64,000 bases of DNA from Mactra quadrangularis (lineage: Eukaryota; Mollusca; Bivalvia; Venerida; Mactridae), in assembly GCA_025267735.1 (NCBI GenBank), contig CM046299.1, positions 18,560,232-18,624,231 of the forward strand, given 5' to 3'. The notes under the pieces were generated by a model that saw only the letters and a program-made list of their open reading frames with translations, was not told the DNA's origin and searched no databases. Below are positions 46,144 through 59,486 of this stretch, piece after piece. Position 1 is the stretch's first letter, and every line of letters begins with the position of its first letter. A program made the position numbers and the translations under genes.

Positions 46144-47180
46144 TAAATACTACTGACAATTCATTCTAGGTATTGTGTGATATCTGGATATAAAACTTTA
46201 GAAAATGCAATGATTATTATGATATAAAATGTTTTGTTACTTACCGAAATACATTTTTGACTTTTTATACCAGATTATTTTACATACATTAACCTGTGTT
46301 ATATCTTATCTTACGCAAGTGGAGCCATAGACTATATCTGTATCTGAACGAAACATTTAAAGTGTATACGTCTAAAAAATGAAGAGCTACTTCTTTTTCT
46401 CGTTCGATTGACAAATAACAGTGTACTATTAGTGTATCGTGTTTAAAATCAATCATCAACGAGTTTTGCATATGGCAATATGGCGCAATAAGGTTTTTAC
46501 TGTACTGTTACACCCCTGGTAGTAAACATTTAGGAAGCTATCTCTTGGAAGGTAATTCACATGAATAACTTAATGTACCCTGTACATGTATAGCCCATGT
46601 ATTCTGATTTTTTCCTTTCCCTACTTTCATTTGAGTCATGAAGTAAACTGTGTATCAGGATTTTGTTTCGACAACATATTTGTGTATAATTTGTAATTGA
46701 TTGCTGAAATTAGCAAGTAGTATTGTTAAGCTAACTTCAACAAAAACAATTACTTTTGAAGTTGCTTATCAAAAATTTGTATATTCACGCTTGTTCAGTA
46801 TGTAGTGTTGTTTGAAGTCTCATTTGAATTATTACAATAAATGACCAAAATTAATTCATTGTTGGACTTGTTTATGTCAACCGTATTATATCATTTTAAA
46901 CCAGAACAATTTTTTAATTGGTATAAGCTGGCTAGATTCCAGTAGTTGTGCATAAAATATTTCAGATACTAAGGGCTTTGGTTCGAAAGAATAAACCAAA
47001 TGTTTGAATATTGAAAAAATGGTTCATATGCGATAGGTCCCTAACTAAAAAATGCACAAAAGATACACAAATCTATTAATATACACGGTGTAATCAGTGG
47101 TTTTGGGACCTTGTGCCTATGTGCTATATAGTTGATATTCAAATATTTCTCATATATGATAATGTGATCAAGGTAGCTAC
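46144..47180. other. 3' flank of SRCR gene B, not shared with A or C
   Basis: No gene is seen. Unlike genes A and C, the sequence after this stop lacks the common 3' flank and the - strand conserved exon. Confidence 0.5.
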
Positions 47181-47189
47181 ACCTTTAAG

Positions 47190-48390
47190 TACATGCATAC
47201 ATTTGCAAGTATCAGACTAGTGAAATTGTAACCACTCGAGCAAGTACCTGCATGTGACTACTAATTTCGGTAGCCACATCTTCAAGTACCTGAAACAACA
47301 CATATAAGTACCTAAAAAGACTAGTTATGATTCTAACCACACCTAAATTACCTTAATGCCAATAGTGATCATGGAAGCCACACAACCATAAAACTTGTTT
47401 GTGACAAGTGGTCAATGTAACGACACAAACAAGTACCTGTATGTGACTAGTAATAACTGTTGCAGCCCGTATAAGTACCTGTATGTGACAAGTTATAATT
47501 GTTGCAGCACGTACAAGTACCTGTATGTGACAAGTAATAATTGTTGCAGCACGTAAAAGTGCCTGTATGTGACTAGTAATAATTGTTGCAGAACGTACAA
47601 GTACCTGTATGTGACTAGTAATAATTGATGCAGCACGTACAAGTACCTGTATGTGACAAGTAATAATTGTTGCAGCACTTACAAGTACCTGAATGTGAAA
47701 GTAATAATTGTTGCAGCACGTACAAGTACCTGTATGTGACTAGTAATAATTGTTGCAGCACGTACAAGTACCTGTATGTGACTAGTAATAATTGTTGCAG
47801 CACGTACAAGTACCTGCATGTGACAAGTAATATTTGTTGCAGCACGTACAAGTACCAGTTTTTGACTAATGAAAATTAAAACCACCAAACACGTTTAGCA
47901 GAAAACGACTAGTTATCATTGTTTCCACCCATACAAGTATCTGTAGAGGCTAGTGAAAATTATAACCCCACGAACAAGTACCAGTATGTTACAAAGTGAC
48001 TTGTGATCATTGTAGCCACACACACACAAGTACCTGTTCAAGACCAGCGATCATTGTAGCCACACACGCAAAGTAATTTTTTGAGACAAGTGATCATTGT
48101 AACGACACCTACAGGGACCTAAATGAGCAAAGTAATCATTGTAATGACACCTACAAGTTCCTGTATGAGCAAAGTAATCATTGTTACGACATCTGCAGGT
48201 ACCTAAGTGGGACTTATCATCATTGTAACCACACCTACAGGTTCCTGTGTGAGATTAATGATCATAGAAACCACGCCTATATGAACCGGTATGTGACTAG
48301 TGATAATAGTTGTCCAACCCCTACAAGAGCCTGTCTGTGCATAAGGGTCAATATAGTGACACAAACAAGTACATGTACATGTATTTGAAT
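47190..48390. repeat. 42-bp minisatellite with degenerate flanks
   Basis: About ten good copies of a 42-bp unit, containing AAGTACCTGTATGTGACTAG and TAATAATTGTTGCAGCACGT, run from about 47437 to 47862. More diverged copies of the same theme extend on both sides, down to about 47190 and up to about 48390. As 42 is a multiple of 3, short repetitive frames (14-residue period) appear on both strands; they are not genes. Confidence 0.88.
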
Positions 48391-50138
48391 TAATACGTAT
48401 CATGACACAACATAAAATTAACTTTAGTTTTGAACGAAAGCATACAAGTCTATTACTCAAAAGAGATACGTTGGAACACAATATAAGTTATGTGCATTCT
48501 GTATGTTATGTATTTAGAGTCTGTTATAATACATATGTTATAAGTCCCTTCAAAGCATCTTAATTATTATAACATAAATATATCAGACTAAGCAGTTTGA
48601 TAAGAACATGATATGCATTTATCCGTGTTTAGAAAATATTGAGTACGGTTGTCACTGTGACCAACGAGATAAGCACAACAAGAAATAGTTTTACATCAAA
48701 AGGAGAAACTGTATAATACGGTCACTGTGTCATATAAAGTTTAGAAAATATTTCTTTTCTTAGCTCTAGAATATTGTTATTACAATCAGCAACAATGAAC
48801 ATATAAAAAAAATATATATTATGCCGACTCTCGAATTAGATAACATTTAAGAGCAAAATCAAAGTATGCGCAATGCAGAACAGTTTATACTACAAAGACT
48901 TCCATTTATATTGTCAAGGGTATATGAATTGAAACATAAGTTACTGTAAGTCATCATTGCAAGGGAAGTAAGCAGTACATTTCTTTTTATAAAAAATAAT
49001 GAGTTATCTCCCTTACACTGTCTAGAAAACTTAAAATGTTTAGAGACATTTACAACAATATTCACCCGGTTAACAATATATTCAAATAGCCGTTATAAGT
49101 TTTACCATCAGGACATTTAGGACAACGATTTTCTGGCATTCAAATTGGCTGATGTTGGGCTGTAAAACATAATTGTCACTATAATATACATTGTATGTTA
49201 TGTACATATAATTTATTGGCATTATTGACTCCATCTATATGGAATTTTCTTATCAAATCTCATTGTATATAACTTGATAGTTTGGCAAACAAATGTTACA
49301 TATTATATTCTACCAAACATTAGTTTTGAGAACATATATTGATATTGAGATTCTCATTATAAAATGCGCTTCTACTTTTTATATCAACACACAGTACAGG
49401 TGAGTGTATGGTTTTTGTACATGTATGTCAACCATTAAATAAATATATCTTATTACTTGACTAAGTCGGTATGTCTATTACCAGTATAACTCAGACGTGG
49501 TAGATATACTTTAAAGGCTAAATGCTTGACCCTTAAATGGTTTAACAGACATTTTAGTGACTATTTTAAATCTTGTTTTAACAAATTTGTATTGATCTGT
49601 ATGAAAATTGAAGACAAAATAAGATAATACTCAATATCAAAACCAAGTTCTATATATCTTCATATTATAGTAAGTGTAATTATTACTAATAGATTTCTTT
49701 TGATCAATATCAACATCATCGAAATAGCAAAGGAGGTGCAGATATTCTCTGACATGGCATTTTCTTTCCAATGTAGGCTATTGGCATCTCTTCTACACCA
49801 TATAACCATTTGTGCATTAAAGCACTTAATAAACTGTATTGGATAGATATTGGATGACAACAACAGAGATTGACGTTACAATTCGTTTAAGACAACTTAT
49901 TCAACTTTAGTTGTGATTTTGTTCCGAGTTTAATGACCGAATTTATTATTGCATTTGTGCCTTTCTAATCGGCATAATATGTTGTAAAAGCTGATCACGT
50001 CCGTTTGCTATTGAATTAAGAATGTCAAGTGTCGATAAAAGATTTAAATGCTTTCTCAATGACAGAACGTATAAATGAATCATCACTTTATCATTTCTCT
50101 CATTGCTTTGATTAATATGGAATATGAAAATTTAACTA
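48391..50138. other. Junction of units B and C, non-coding
   Basis: No gene is recognised. The end of unit B (48890-49500) resembles 35150-35810, and the start of unit C (from about 49510) resembles 35870-36010 and 37930-38070. Confidence 0.5.
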
Positions 50139-50140
50139 TA

Positions 50141-51075
50141 CAGTTAACAAAAGTTATAAGTATACATGTAAATATTGGCTCACATCTAAGCAAATGTTTG
50201 TCCGATTTGAGTCAAATTTTCAAAAGAAAATAGTTAAAAGACTATATAACATTATTACGTTTATTCGATTACATAGCACAAAATATTTATCAAATAATTA
50301 CCAAAACACCACAGTGGGTGAAAAAGTCAAAGTGACGATTTAAGGATCGCGATATGCGAGACTAAATGAATGTTGTAAAATAATCGTGACATTATGGTTC
50401 AAGTGTCAACGATTCTCTCTCTAATAATGAGTTTGACCTCCATGACTGTTGAGAACCGCTTTGCATCGCGTTCTAATGGATCTCACATACTGGTGGAAGT
50501 GATTCTGACGTATACCTGCCCACTCGAGTACAATCCTTTCACAAAGCTCAGCTAGGGTAGTTCAATATATCCATAAGTGTTCTTTTATGTTTAGCTAGAT
50601 ATTTCGGCGGTATGCAAATCAACGTGATGTTGTTTTCATGTAGTATTTCTGTTATCGTTCTTGCTGTGTGGGCTGGCACGCAATCCATTTTAACAACCCA
50701 ATATCTATTCCTAACTGTCCTATCGTTAGCCAGACCATTTTGTGTTTTTGGATGCGTGCGTTGTAATACATTCCACAGCAACAATTTGCAATTTTGATTC
50801 GCGCCAGTCACGATTTCCTCGTGCATTCAATGAATTTTATATATTCACGATTTAAAGCACCGGGTAGATTACTTTTCAAACGTGACTACGTAGTGATAAA
50901 TGATACATAGTCAATAGCAAATGTACAAATTGCGTTAAAAAATATTGTGACTACGCATTGATAAATAATACACACATAGTCAATAGCAGATATACAAAAT
51001 TTCGTTAAAAAAATATTGGTTCATAAAAAAGTTATACGCAATTGAAATATGTATACTTATAAGTTTTGTTAAGTG
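50141..51075 (-). pseudogene. Tc1/mariner transposon remnant
   Basis: Inverted ends CAGTTAACAAAAGTTATAAG TATACAT and the complement of ATGTATACTTATAAGTTTTG TTAAGTG enclose 935 bp, with TA on both sides (50139-50140 and 51076-51077). On the - strand (about 50826 down to 50395) a frame reads MDCVPAHTARTITEILHENN ITLICIPPKYL and ends in SHGGQTHY, the C-terminal part of a Tc1/mariner DDE transposase. The N-terminal DNA-binding half is lost. Unit B has an uninterrupted site (CTATAATACATG at about 39290), proving insertion. Confidence 0.92.
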
Positions 51076-52469
51076 TATTACATGATGTACTATTCTTATA
51101 TAATGTTGTTGAAAGATGTCTTTGTATCGTCTGCATTTTAAATTATTTGCTTATTTATATTGGCAAGGTTCCAAAACGTTCTTATTGCGCAGTTTGCTAC
51201 ATTTTCTAGTGCAATTCATTAATGATAATATTCTTCAAGTACTTTGTAGAAAAGGAAAAAACAACTTAGTTCAATTGTGCCAACATCTTGAATGCTCTTG
51301 AGTTTATCTTTTGCACATGTTTTTTTTAAACATGCATTTCCGTTTCATATCATTGAACTCTTATAAACAAAGTCTGGTTTCAAAACTAAGACGTAGTTGT
51401 TAAAACAACAGCCACTTAGAAATTTAGCAATTATGTTTATCACTCTATTAAGGTATATACTTTTTAATCTATTTCGTTACAAAATCCAGAGAATACTTAA
51501 GCTTAAACTGGGAGATTCCAGCCGTCTTAACTCAAATAAATGTTCAATAAACCCAGATACATAGTTATCTATGTCTCTGATAAACTGTACAATTAATGCG
51601 TAATCGTATCTACACTACCATGGTTTGAAACAACGAATAATAAATTGTATAAATAAATGGGTGTCCCGATACCTTAATGTAACAATTATATAACTAGGTT
51701 AGTTGAACACTTGTGCAACCTGACACTGGGACAAACAACATTTCCAAAAACAGATAACTTGTTTCTTGAAATCGTTTGTTAATGTATAATGAACTTTAGA
51801 TGAATAATGTTTCACTTCAAGGGCCGTTCAAAATGTACCGTAAAAGTAAAACTTTAATATTCATAATCTACACAAACTGTATCGTTTTTTTTACAAATTT
51901 ATACTGTTGAAATAACGCTGTGATTGTGATAAGATGAAAAAGTTTTCCTCTACTTCGGAGTTCAGCCGCGGCTGCCGCCCAGCAGTAAAGACTTAATTCC
52001 TAATCCGGAGATCATCAAATTATATCCAATGCTGATAAAATCTTATATTTATTAATGTTTTCCTCCGTAAAGATGTTAGCTCTTGTTGAACGGAAATCAA
52101 ATACTGATAAAGAGAGGTGTCCAGAAAATCTGGTTAGTTGAGACCTACGATAGACATTACCTGATATAAAGTGTTGATAATCCATGAACAATCTAATAAG
52201 AATCTCATATGAAAAGTAAATGATTTGTATATTCCTTTTTTGTACATTTATGATTATTGTTTATATATCTGTATCTGTATTGTCACTTAACTGGTAATTA
52301 ATAATACATCATAGTTTAACAGTAAAAATAAATTCGTAGAAAGTCAGCGAATCATGACTTCATCTACATTCTATTTATATCGTTAAACTCAAATTATTCT
52401 TTTCTCTGGAACTCAAGTTCCGGCTACTTTTTGAGAGTCCCTCATACCCCTAGTGTGACTTTCATTGCG

Positions 52470-52573
52470 TATTTAATGTGAAGATTAGAGATCGCAGTAT
52501 CACAACTGTTTAAACATTTAAGTGAAAGGTTTGGAATAACTCAGCATACAGTAAACATCACTTACATCAGTCG
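52470..52573 (+). promoter_or_regulatory. Core promoter and 5' non-coding exon of SRCR gene C
   Basis: TATTTAAT at 52470-52477, a candidate start near 52494 (CGCAGTATCAC) and a donor GTAAGTTTG at 52574 reproduce the arrangement of genes A and B. The coding exon acceptor CTCTTCCAG ends at 56147, giving an intron of about 3.6 kb. Confidence 0.6.
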
Positions 52574-55549
52574 GTAAGTTTGTTTCTTAAATTATCATTT
52601 TTTAATAATATTATTCTATAGTTTTATCTAGAAAATGTACTTATTTTGGTTTTTGTAGTTTACTTTTTTACTTTTCGTATTTTTATTTTGAAAGCTTATT
52701 TCTATTCAGCAATTTTTCTCGGGATAACATCTATTTGTTCATGGATCGTTTTTGTTGGATTTACATAACAATATATTACGAGCAGCAGTCAGTCAACCTA
52801 TGCCATTCCTTGGACGACATATCTGGATTAAGTTGTTAAATTAATTTCGTCAGTGATTGGCAACCTCCTGACATGATTTAGTTAATAAAAATATTTAAAA
52901 CGATACCCGTCAAGTACCTTAATTTGTTCAGAAAACGGCTCTTAACATTTTAATACAAAGTGACGTAGATTATGAGAAATATTTAATAAAGTCAGAAAAA
53001 TGCATTTAAAACATATTTTGTATTTAATAAATCACCATTTGTCGTATCTTAACATGCACTGCAATGTCTTTATCGGAACACTATGTTCAAACTTCAAATT
53101 GTTCCTAAAATATTTTGGGAGTTTAAGAAAAGTTAATGCTAATGTTGCAATAAATAAACAAGAAGCTTTAAACTGTTTGTATCTTAGAAAAAATAAATGT
53201 CTTATATCTGTAGCACATCTCCTATTAGAGATATACACACAATTCTAAGATTTCACTAATTTGAAAATTGAAAACAATGAAAATTGGTCGTTTCATAGTA
53301 CATGCTACTTACAATTGCTTAATACGTCATGGTATGCTGTATTTTTAGATTTTAATAAAGATATTTAATATGGCGTCTTTTGATTTCATTTATAACGTTT
53401 CAAGTTACAAGAAAAAGTACCTTAGCAATGCATTCGTTCAATTTATCAGCTCACTTAGCTTTTATTTAAAAATAAGAACCCAAAAACATTTACATTTTTG
53501 TTTGACTGAGTTGTTCTTAAAATCGTTGTGAAAATGTAGTGAAATAATTTTACGAGTAATTTTAAAGATTTATGTTATATTCATGGAATATTAATTTGAT
53601 GAGCTATTATTTATCGTGAATTTCTTGGCAGAAGATACATTTACAATGTATTATTTGAAATGGGAGGTTACAACTATTCAAATTTATGTTTAGTCTCATA
53701 GCAATAATTGACTTCACATTTTAATTGTATAAACTTTCTCTGATTGGGTGCTTTTAGATGCTATTACTTACACTGTCAGCGTTTGTGTTGTTGTTACTTG
53801 TGGTACAAGTCTTTTGTCTTCAACACTATCCAATATATTGTAGTGGAAGTTTATTAGTATAATTATTCATTGCCAATATATGTATCTTTTAATACGGTGA
53901 AGAGACGTAACTCTGGATTTCATTTGCAAGAATTTTACGCCTTTTGTTTTCTAAAATAGCAGAAGTTTCACTTTAATGAATTATCTAATGCTTATTAGAT
54001 GAAAGTTTTCAAGCTTATTTGTTAGCAATAAATCTACACATCTGTAAAGGAACGTAACTGCAGTTGAATTTTTCAGAGTTACTCTTCCTCAAAACTTTAA
54101 TATCAAAGGCGATTTTATCAAATTAAGATATTTCTAGTACTTATCATGTATATTTAAGTATATGTTAATATTATTGGTCGTCCATACTACATGTTCACGA
54201 CTGGAGGGGCATTACTAAGTCTGTATTATTGATTTAGTTACACCCTTTTAATTTTTTAGCAATTAAGATTAAAGTATTTCTAAATGAAATATCTTGGAAA
54301 CTAATTAGGATTTTTGACCGAAAGTTGAGATGATAATTCATCAGTTCTACATACATCTAAATTATTATGAACGAGCTTAATAACTTGATCAATCATTTTT
54401 AGCTATACCACTTTATTATACCCAATGTAGTATTGAGTCTTTTATACTTAAAATATCATTGGTATACGTACAGAGGTATTAAGTGGTATTATGTTTATTT
54501 AGTTATCCTAAAGTGACTCAAATATAAAGGAATGTCACTCTAGATGTATTATTTTGGAGTAATTCCCATTTATTTTTTTAAATATGCCTTACTTACTTAT
54601 TATTTTACTGACTGAATTACCATTGGGAACCTTAATCTTGTCTTGAAAGCATTGTGTCCTAAGATAAGCCTAGTCATAAAAAACAAATGAAAAGTAAAGC
54701 ACATTGTCATTGGACTGCTCTTGTTTAATTCATTTACACAAAAAGTAGGAATTTAATAGTTATCATGTTGATTCTTTTTATTTTGAGAAATCTATAATTC
54801 TAATTATCCCTAATTTGAAATTGTTTTGAGCTGAATTCGCAAGTATCTTATATAAATGTTTACTCACAAAAATTGAAAAAAGTCAATCAGCGTATAAAGT
54901 AACTATTATTCTTGTTTTTTTTCCCGAAAATATCCGCATTTACAGTGACTTTAATGCTTTCTTAACCATCTGATCTCTTCTTAGTAAAAAACGTTGTGTG
55001 TCATTTCACTCGGTTTTTGTGCGAAATTTTAGAATTTATGATAATAAATGTCATTCCATTATTTGCCTTGAAAAAGAAATTGGCAAAAATATGTTTTCAA
55101 CTAAAATAAATTATAAGCAATAGGATTGTGTCATCATGTAGCTACAATTATACATACATGTATTGTGCTAAATATTTGATATAAACATTATATTTATATT
55201 ATCTCTCATGCTTTTCGTTGAAATTCAATATGATTCGGTGCTAAAATATATGAGTGGTGAAAATGTAAAATAATTGTGTTTTATTATAAATATGATAATG
55301 TCAAAATGACGTCATGCTTTAGAAAAAAATACGCCATACGCCATTACGGTTTGTATTTGTATATAAATCGAATTATCTTTATTATTCTCTATATTTGAAC
55401 ATGAAAATTGTACATTCTATAATTTTGGGAAAAATACTAATTAACTTCAAATCTTAAATCAAGAAATTGACATTGTAACTTGTGGCTATGCGAAATAACC
55501 AAAGTACTGAGAGTACTTATCAGAGGCATTCGGAACTCCTATGTTTTGA

Positions 55550-55730
55550 CAAAAATCTGTGTGTATACTACAAGAACTATTTTGCATAACCGTTACGTGC
55601 TTCGCCTCGCGTAGGTAGTAAAATCCCAAGCCGCCTGTGTAGACCTACAAGAATCCTTCCGAGATTATTCATTCATGAATGTTCGAGGAGTTCCGAATGT
55701 TCTGTTCTGTTCTGTTCTGTTATCGGACGT
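55550..55730. repeat. Dispersed repeat R-GTT, copy 3, with (TGTTC)n tail
   Basis: It contains GCTTCGCCTCGCGTAGGTAG and GAGTTCCGAATG and ends in four copies of TTCTG. It is the unit C counterpart of 43740-43885. Confidence 0.7.
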
Positions 55731-56165
55731 TGTGGTAAAATGCTGATCATGACACTTCACACTAGTGAAATATCTAAAACATGTGCGGTTTAATTAGGAG
55801 TTTGTGGTTTTTGCAGAAGTGTGTGGTTAGTCGTCTGACCCTTATTTCCAACAGCTGATGATAGATTTATGGTATATTCTACATGCACTTTTAAAAACAT
55901 ATTCACGTTAAAATTTCCCATTCTTTAGGGATGTTCTTATAATATTATAGCCCCTGTATTGCACATGAAATTTTACAGTAGAAGTATGTTAAATTAGACT
56001 GGGTTGATTTTGTTTATGAGTGCCAACGCAATTTGCAGAAACTACTGATTGTTAACTTGATATGACCATAAATTGATTTTCAACCAAAATTGTCCAAATT
56101 ATTTATATTAACTTAAATCATAAACATGTATATTGATTCTCTTCCAGCATCACAAGACAGAGAAA

Positions 56166-57785
56166 ATGGAAAACGTACTTGTTAAGACTGTTATGGTTGC
56201 TATGACATTAAATTTTGTGAATAGTGATCGTATAGCGGTACTAGAGAAAAAAGTTATAGCGATGGAAATGTCGCTACATCAGGTAAATCAGGTTTACATA
56301 TTTACATTAATTATGAAGTTCTGTGATTATAAAGATGTTCCGTTTGTTTTAAAACATTTCATTAAATGCCATTCCTTTAATGAAACACATTCCTCTATTT
56401 CATATGTTGAAAATTATAACATACTATTCAAGCTGGTTACAGACGTTTTCAACATGGGCCTAAATGGCCACTTAGACATCACCGTCTCTCAATATTAATT
56501 ATTTAATAGAAAATAAACTAAGTATTTAAACTGATGGTAACTGCTGTATTTATATATATATTAATATAAGGTATGAATTGGTTCTGACAATTTAATATGT
56601 TTAAAAGTACACAAGTAAGTTAGAACATGATTTTGTCATAAACGTATCCATTACCTGTGCATTATCTATAAAAGTTTTACTATCTATACATGTCAATTTT
56701 TTATCTATTTTCAGGACATTATCATGATAAGAAACAGTATCCAGTCAATAAGTGACAAACTGGACAAAGTTGTCAATCCTGATATGCCATTATTGCAACA
56801 AGAATTAGACAAACCGACGTCAACATCCGACGATAACGTACGATCTGAACAAATACATTTAAACACTTATAACATACAGACAGAAATAAGACGATTTAGA
56901 AGAGCATTTACAGCTCTTAAAAATGACTTCAAATCTAGCGTAGAATTTGAAAAAAACAAATTAACAAATTCTGTGACCTATACGAGAGACGTAATTAACC
57001 AAACTTTAAATGAAGTTACTGACAAAGTACTGGCAATGACGACCGACATACATTTTAATGTATTGACATTTATCAATGAAACTAACAATAGGACAAAATC
57101 GTTAGTTGAGACAGCGACGAATGAAAGACGTGAACTGTCTGACGAAATTAAAAATGAAATAATCAGTTTCAAAATAAAACAAGGAATAGAACAAAACAAA
57201 ACATTACAGGAATTTACTGATAGCGTACGGACAATGACAACTGATATTAGTTTTAATATTTCTACTTTTATAAATGAAACTAACAATATGACATTAACGC
57301 TGGTTGAAGATATCAAAAATATTACAAAAAAGTTTGACGCAACTGAATACAATACTGCACGAAATAATGAACTCAACAAAGATATATTGAGTTCTGTACA
57401 AGATCTTATTACAAGACTTGGCAATATTCGTCTTGGAGATTATACTATTGATAAAGCATCTAATACTGTAAAAGGTAGAGTAGAAGTTTTCTATAGTCAT
57501 ACATGGGGAACTGTTTGTAATGATTATTTTGATGATTCAAATACTGGAGCTAAAGTTGTTTGTAGACAACTAGGGCTCACTGGTGGTACAACAATAGCAC
57601 ACCTTAGTTCCGGTATCGGTCAAATTTGGTTAGATGATGTTAAATGTACAGGTACAGAGTCAAGTATATTTCAATGTCCACGACTTGATAATTCACAAAT
57701 TGGTAAACATAACTGTGGTCACCATGAAGATGTAGGTGTAGTGTGTACCATACCTGATAACTTAAAGTATCTATATCAAAACTAA
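56166..57785 (+). CDS. SRCR gene C: shortened mosaic paralogue
   Basis: Exons 56166-56282 and 56715-57785 join in phase 0 to give 395 residues. The ATG was chosen by comparison with genes A and B; the upstream in-frame ATG at 56133 lies before the splice acceptor. A signal peptide (to FVNS) and the coiled-coil stalk resemble gene B at first, then gene A. Relative to both, the second stalk repeat lacks about nine residues (ETATNERHA) and about 58 residues are missing between ILSSVQ and the SRCR domain, including the linker cysteine pair. All six SRCR cysteines remain (residues about 276-386: WGTVCND, VVCRQLGLTGG, IWLDDVKC, FQCP, HNC, VGVVC) and the frame is open, so it may still be functional. 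Confidence 0.85.
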
Positions 57786-59010
57786 CACTGTCAATTGTTA
57801 AATCAAAGCATTAAACTGTAACAAATATATTTTATATTATTTCTAGTTTGTTATAATAGAGTAAGGAACTTTTTAAATGTATGATATACTTCATTTACTT
57901 CAAGCATTTCAAAGTGAAAGTAGACCAAAACCGAAAGTAGAATTTAAATGACAAAGCTTAAACAATAGTTTTAATCACTAAAACAGTTTAAGATGAAGTC
58001 TTTGATAATAAAAACTTCCTCAAAAATATTAAGCTCATACAACATTTTGTGATCACGAAGAAAAGGAACACACTGCACACTTAAAACGGACCCCTTTTTA
58101 AGAAATTGGCAAATTTAGAATTAGAAAGCTAACTATTGGTTGTCTATCTAAAGCATGTTGTAATTTGATTACCTCACATTCTAAGACATTTTTATGTTTG
58201 CTGTAAATGAATATGTATATTCAAATAGTGGCATTAACATAAGCATTATAGTTCCTATATTTCAAACAATTCATGGTACCTGTATTTCATAAGCGCTTTG
58301 GTATATAGTGAAGGCAAGGCTCCATGAGAGCTAGGTTAGGTGTACTGGCCGTCGTATTATGACCTAAATTGTGTTGACAATGCATTAATCCCATCATGAG
58401 AATATATAAAAGACAAGATAGAAACTTCATTGACTGTGAAAAATAGATAATAACAACCAAGTGTATTTTTCAAAGTGAATATTTTCGAAGTAAATGTCTC
58501 AGGCTTTTAAGATGCGAGTTCAGCAGGTTCACAAAAACATTTTTAGTATTTAATAATACTCTAATAACATCACTTTTCAAAGTACATGTACATATACTTA
58601 GGGTAAAGTGACAGTATTGATTAAATATTTTCTCAATTTAGGTGTTTGTTTTTTATAATTATAGAAACAACTACTGAATGCGTGAAAGCCATACTATGCT
58701 TTGAGTCAAAACCGTGATTAGGCATTATTGTAAAAATTAAGTGAGTTAAATCCTAATCATTTGAGTGGAACTCACATTGAGTGAAAACTCAGAAAATTAA
58801 TTTTAAATATTCCTTTATTCAATATATCCACATTGTGTACAATAAAAACATGAATCTGTTAATATGATTTTCCCCCATTTGTATGCTATTACATCTGTAT
58901 TATGTTCAAATATACTATGTATTATATGTCAACTGATAAACATTAAAGCATTGTAGAAGCCTAACGTTGTTGTTGTTTGAAATTCGCTTTTTGAGATAAT
59001 AAATGGATAT
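57786..59010. other. 3' flank of SRCR gene C
   Basis: No gene is seen. The sequence follows unit A (27078-28140) with indels; about 150 bp near 58290-58440 have no clear counterpart in A. Confidence 0.5.
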
Positions 59011-59124
59011 ACAGTGCCCTCCAAAAGTCCTTGGACAATATTAAGTTTTTAGGATAAAATGATTCTCATTTATTCATGAAATTATGGAACAAAGAGTCAT
59101 CTTATCGAGTTCCAAAATCAACAT

Positions 59125-59486
59125 TAATTAGGGACCTAAGTCAGTTATTTCCCCATGTATACTCTTATAGGTAGTTCCAATTAGTTGGATTCTCGGATTT
59201 TACCCTTACTTTTCAATGACAATTTGCCAAAATTATTCTTAAATAACTTTCTGTGAATCTTTTAATTTGTTTGAAAATCAAGCTAAGTATTGTTCAGGTT
59301 AAGAACTATATTAATTTTATCACTTCTGTTAATATCTTAATTAACTAACATTAGATGAAATATTTTGTTATCCTTACATAGGACTTCAGTGATAAAATCC
59401 GAGGATTCCAACTGTAAAGACCTACTTACCAATTGGATTGCTTCAGATTTTATCAGGGAAAGATAACTGACAAAAGTCCCTAATTA
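59125..59486. mobile_element. TIR MITE family M-TAAT, copy 2 (362 bp)
   Basis: The ends are TAATTAGGGAC and GTCCCTAATTA. The interior is the reverse complement of the element at 4460-4831 (for example TTGGATTCTCGGATTTTACC and GATAAAATCCGAGGATTCCA). Unit A at 28260-28275 has CATTAATAAGTTTAC where unit C has CATTAA plus this element plus TTAGTTTATC, so A shows the empty site. Confidence 0.85.

Larger units (their letters stand above)
35870..49505. repeat. Segmental duplication unit B
   Basis: The unit starts near GACTAAGTCAGTATGTCTTT (about 35806) and the next unit starts at the similar GACTAAGTCGGTATGTCTAT (about 49460), giving a period of about 13.65 kb. From 39230 to about 45600 it is very close to unit C; its 3' flank after 46143 differs from both A and C. 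Confidence 0.7.

Noticed and set aside
47493..47888. Repetitive short proteins on both strands (LLLVTYRYLYVLQQ type)
   Set aside because: They are products of a 42-bp minisatellite read in frame; no start, promoter or family support.
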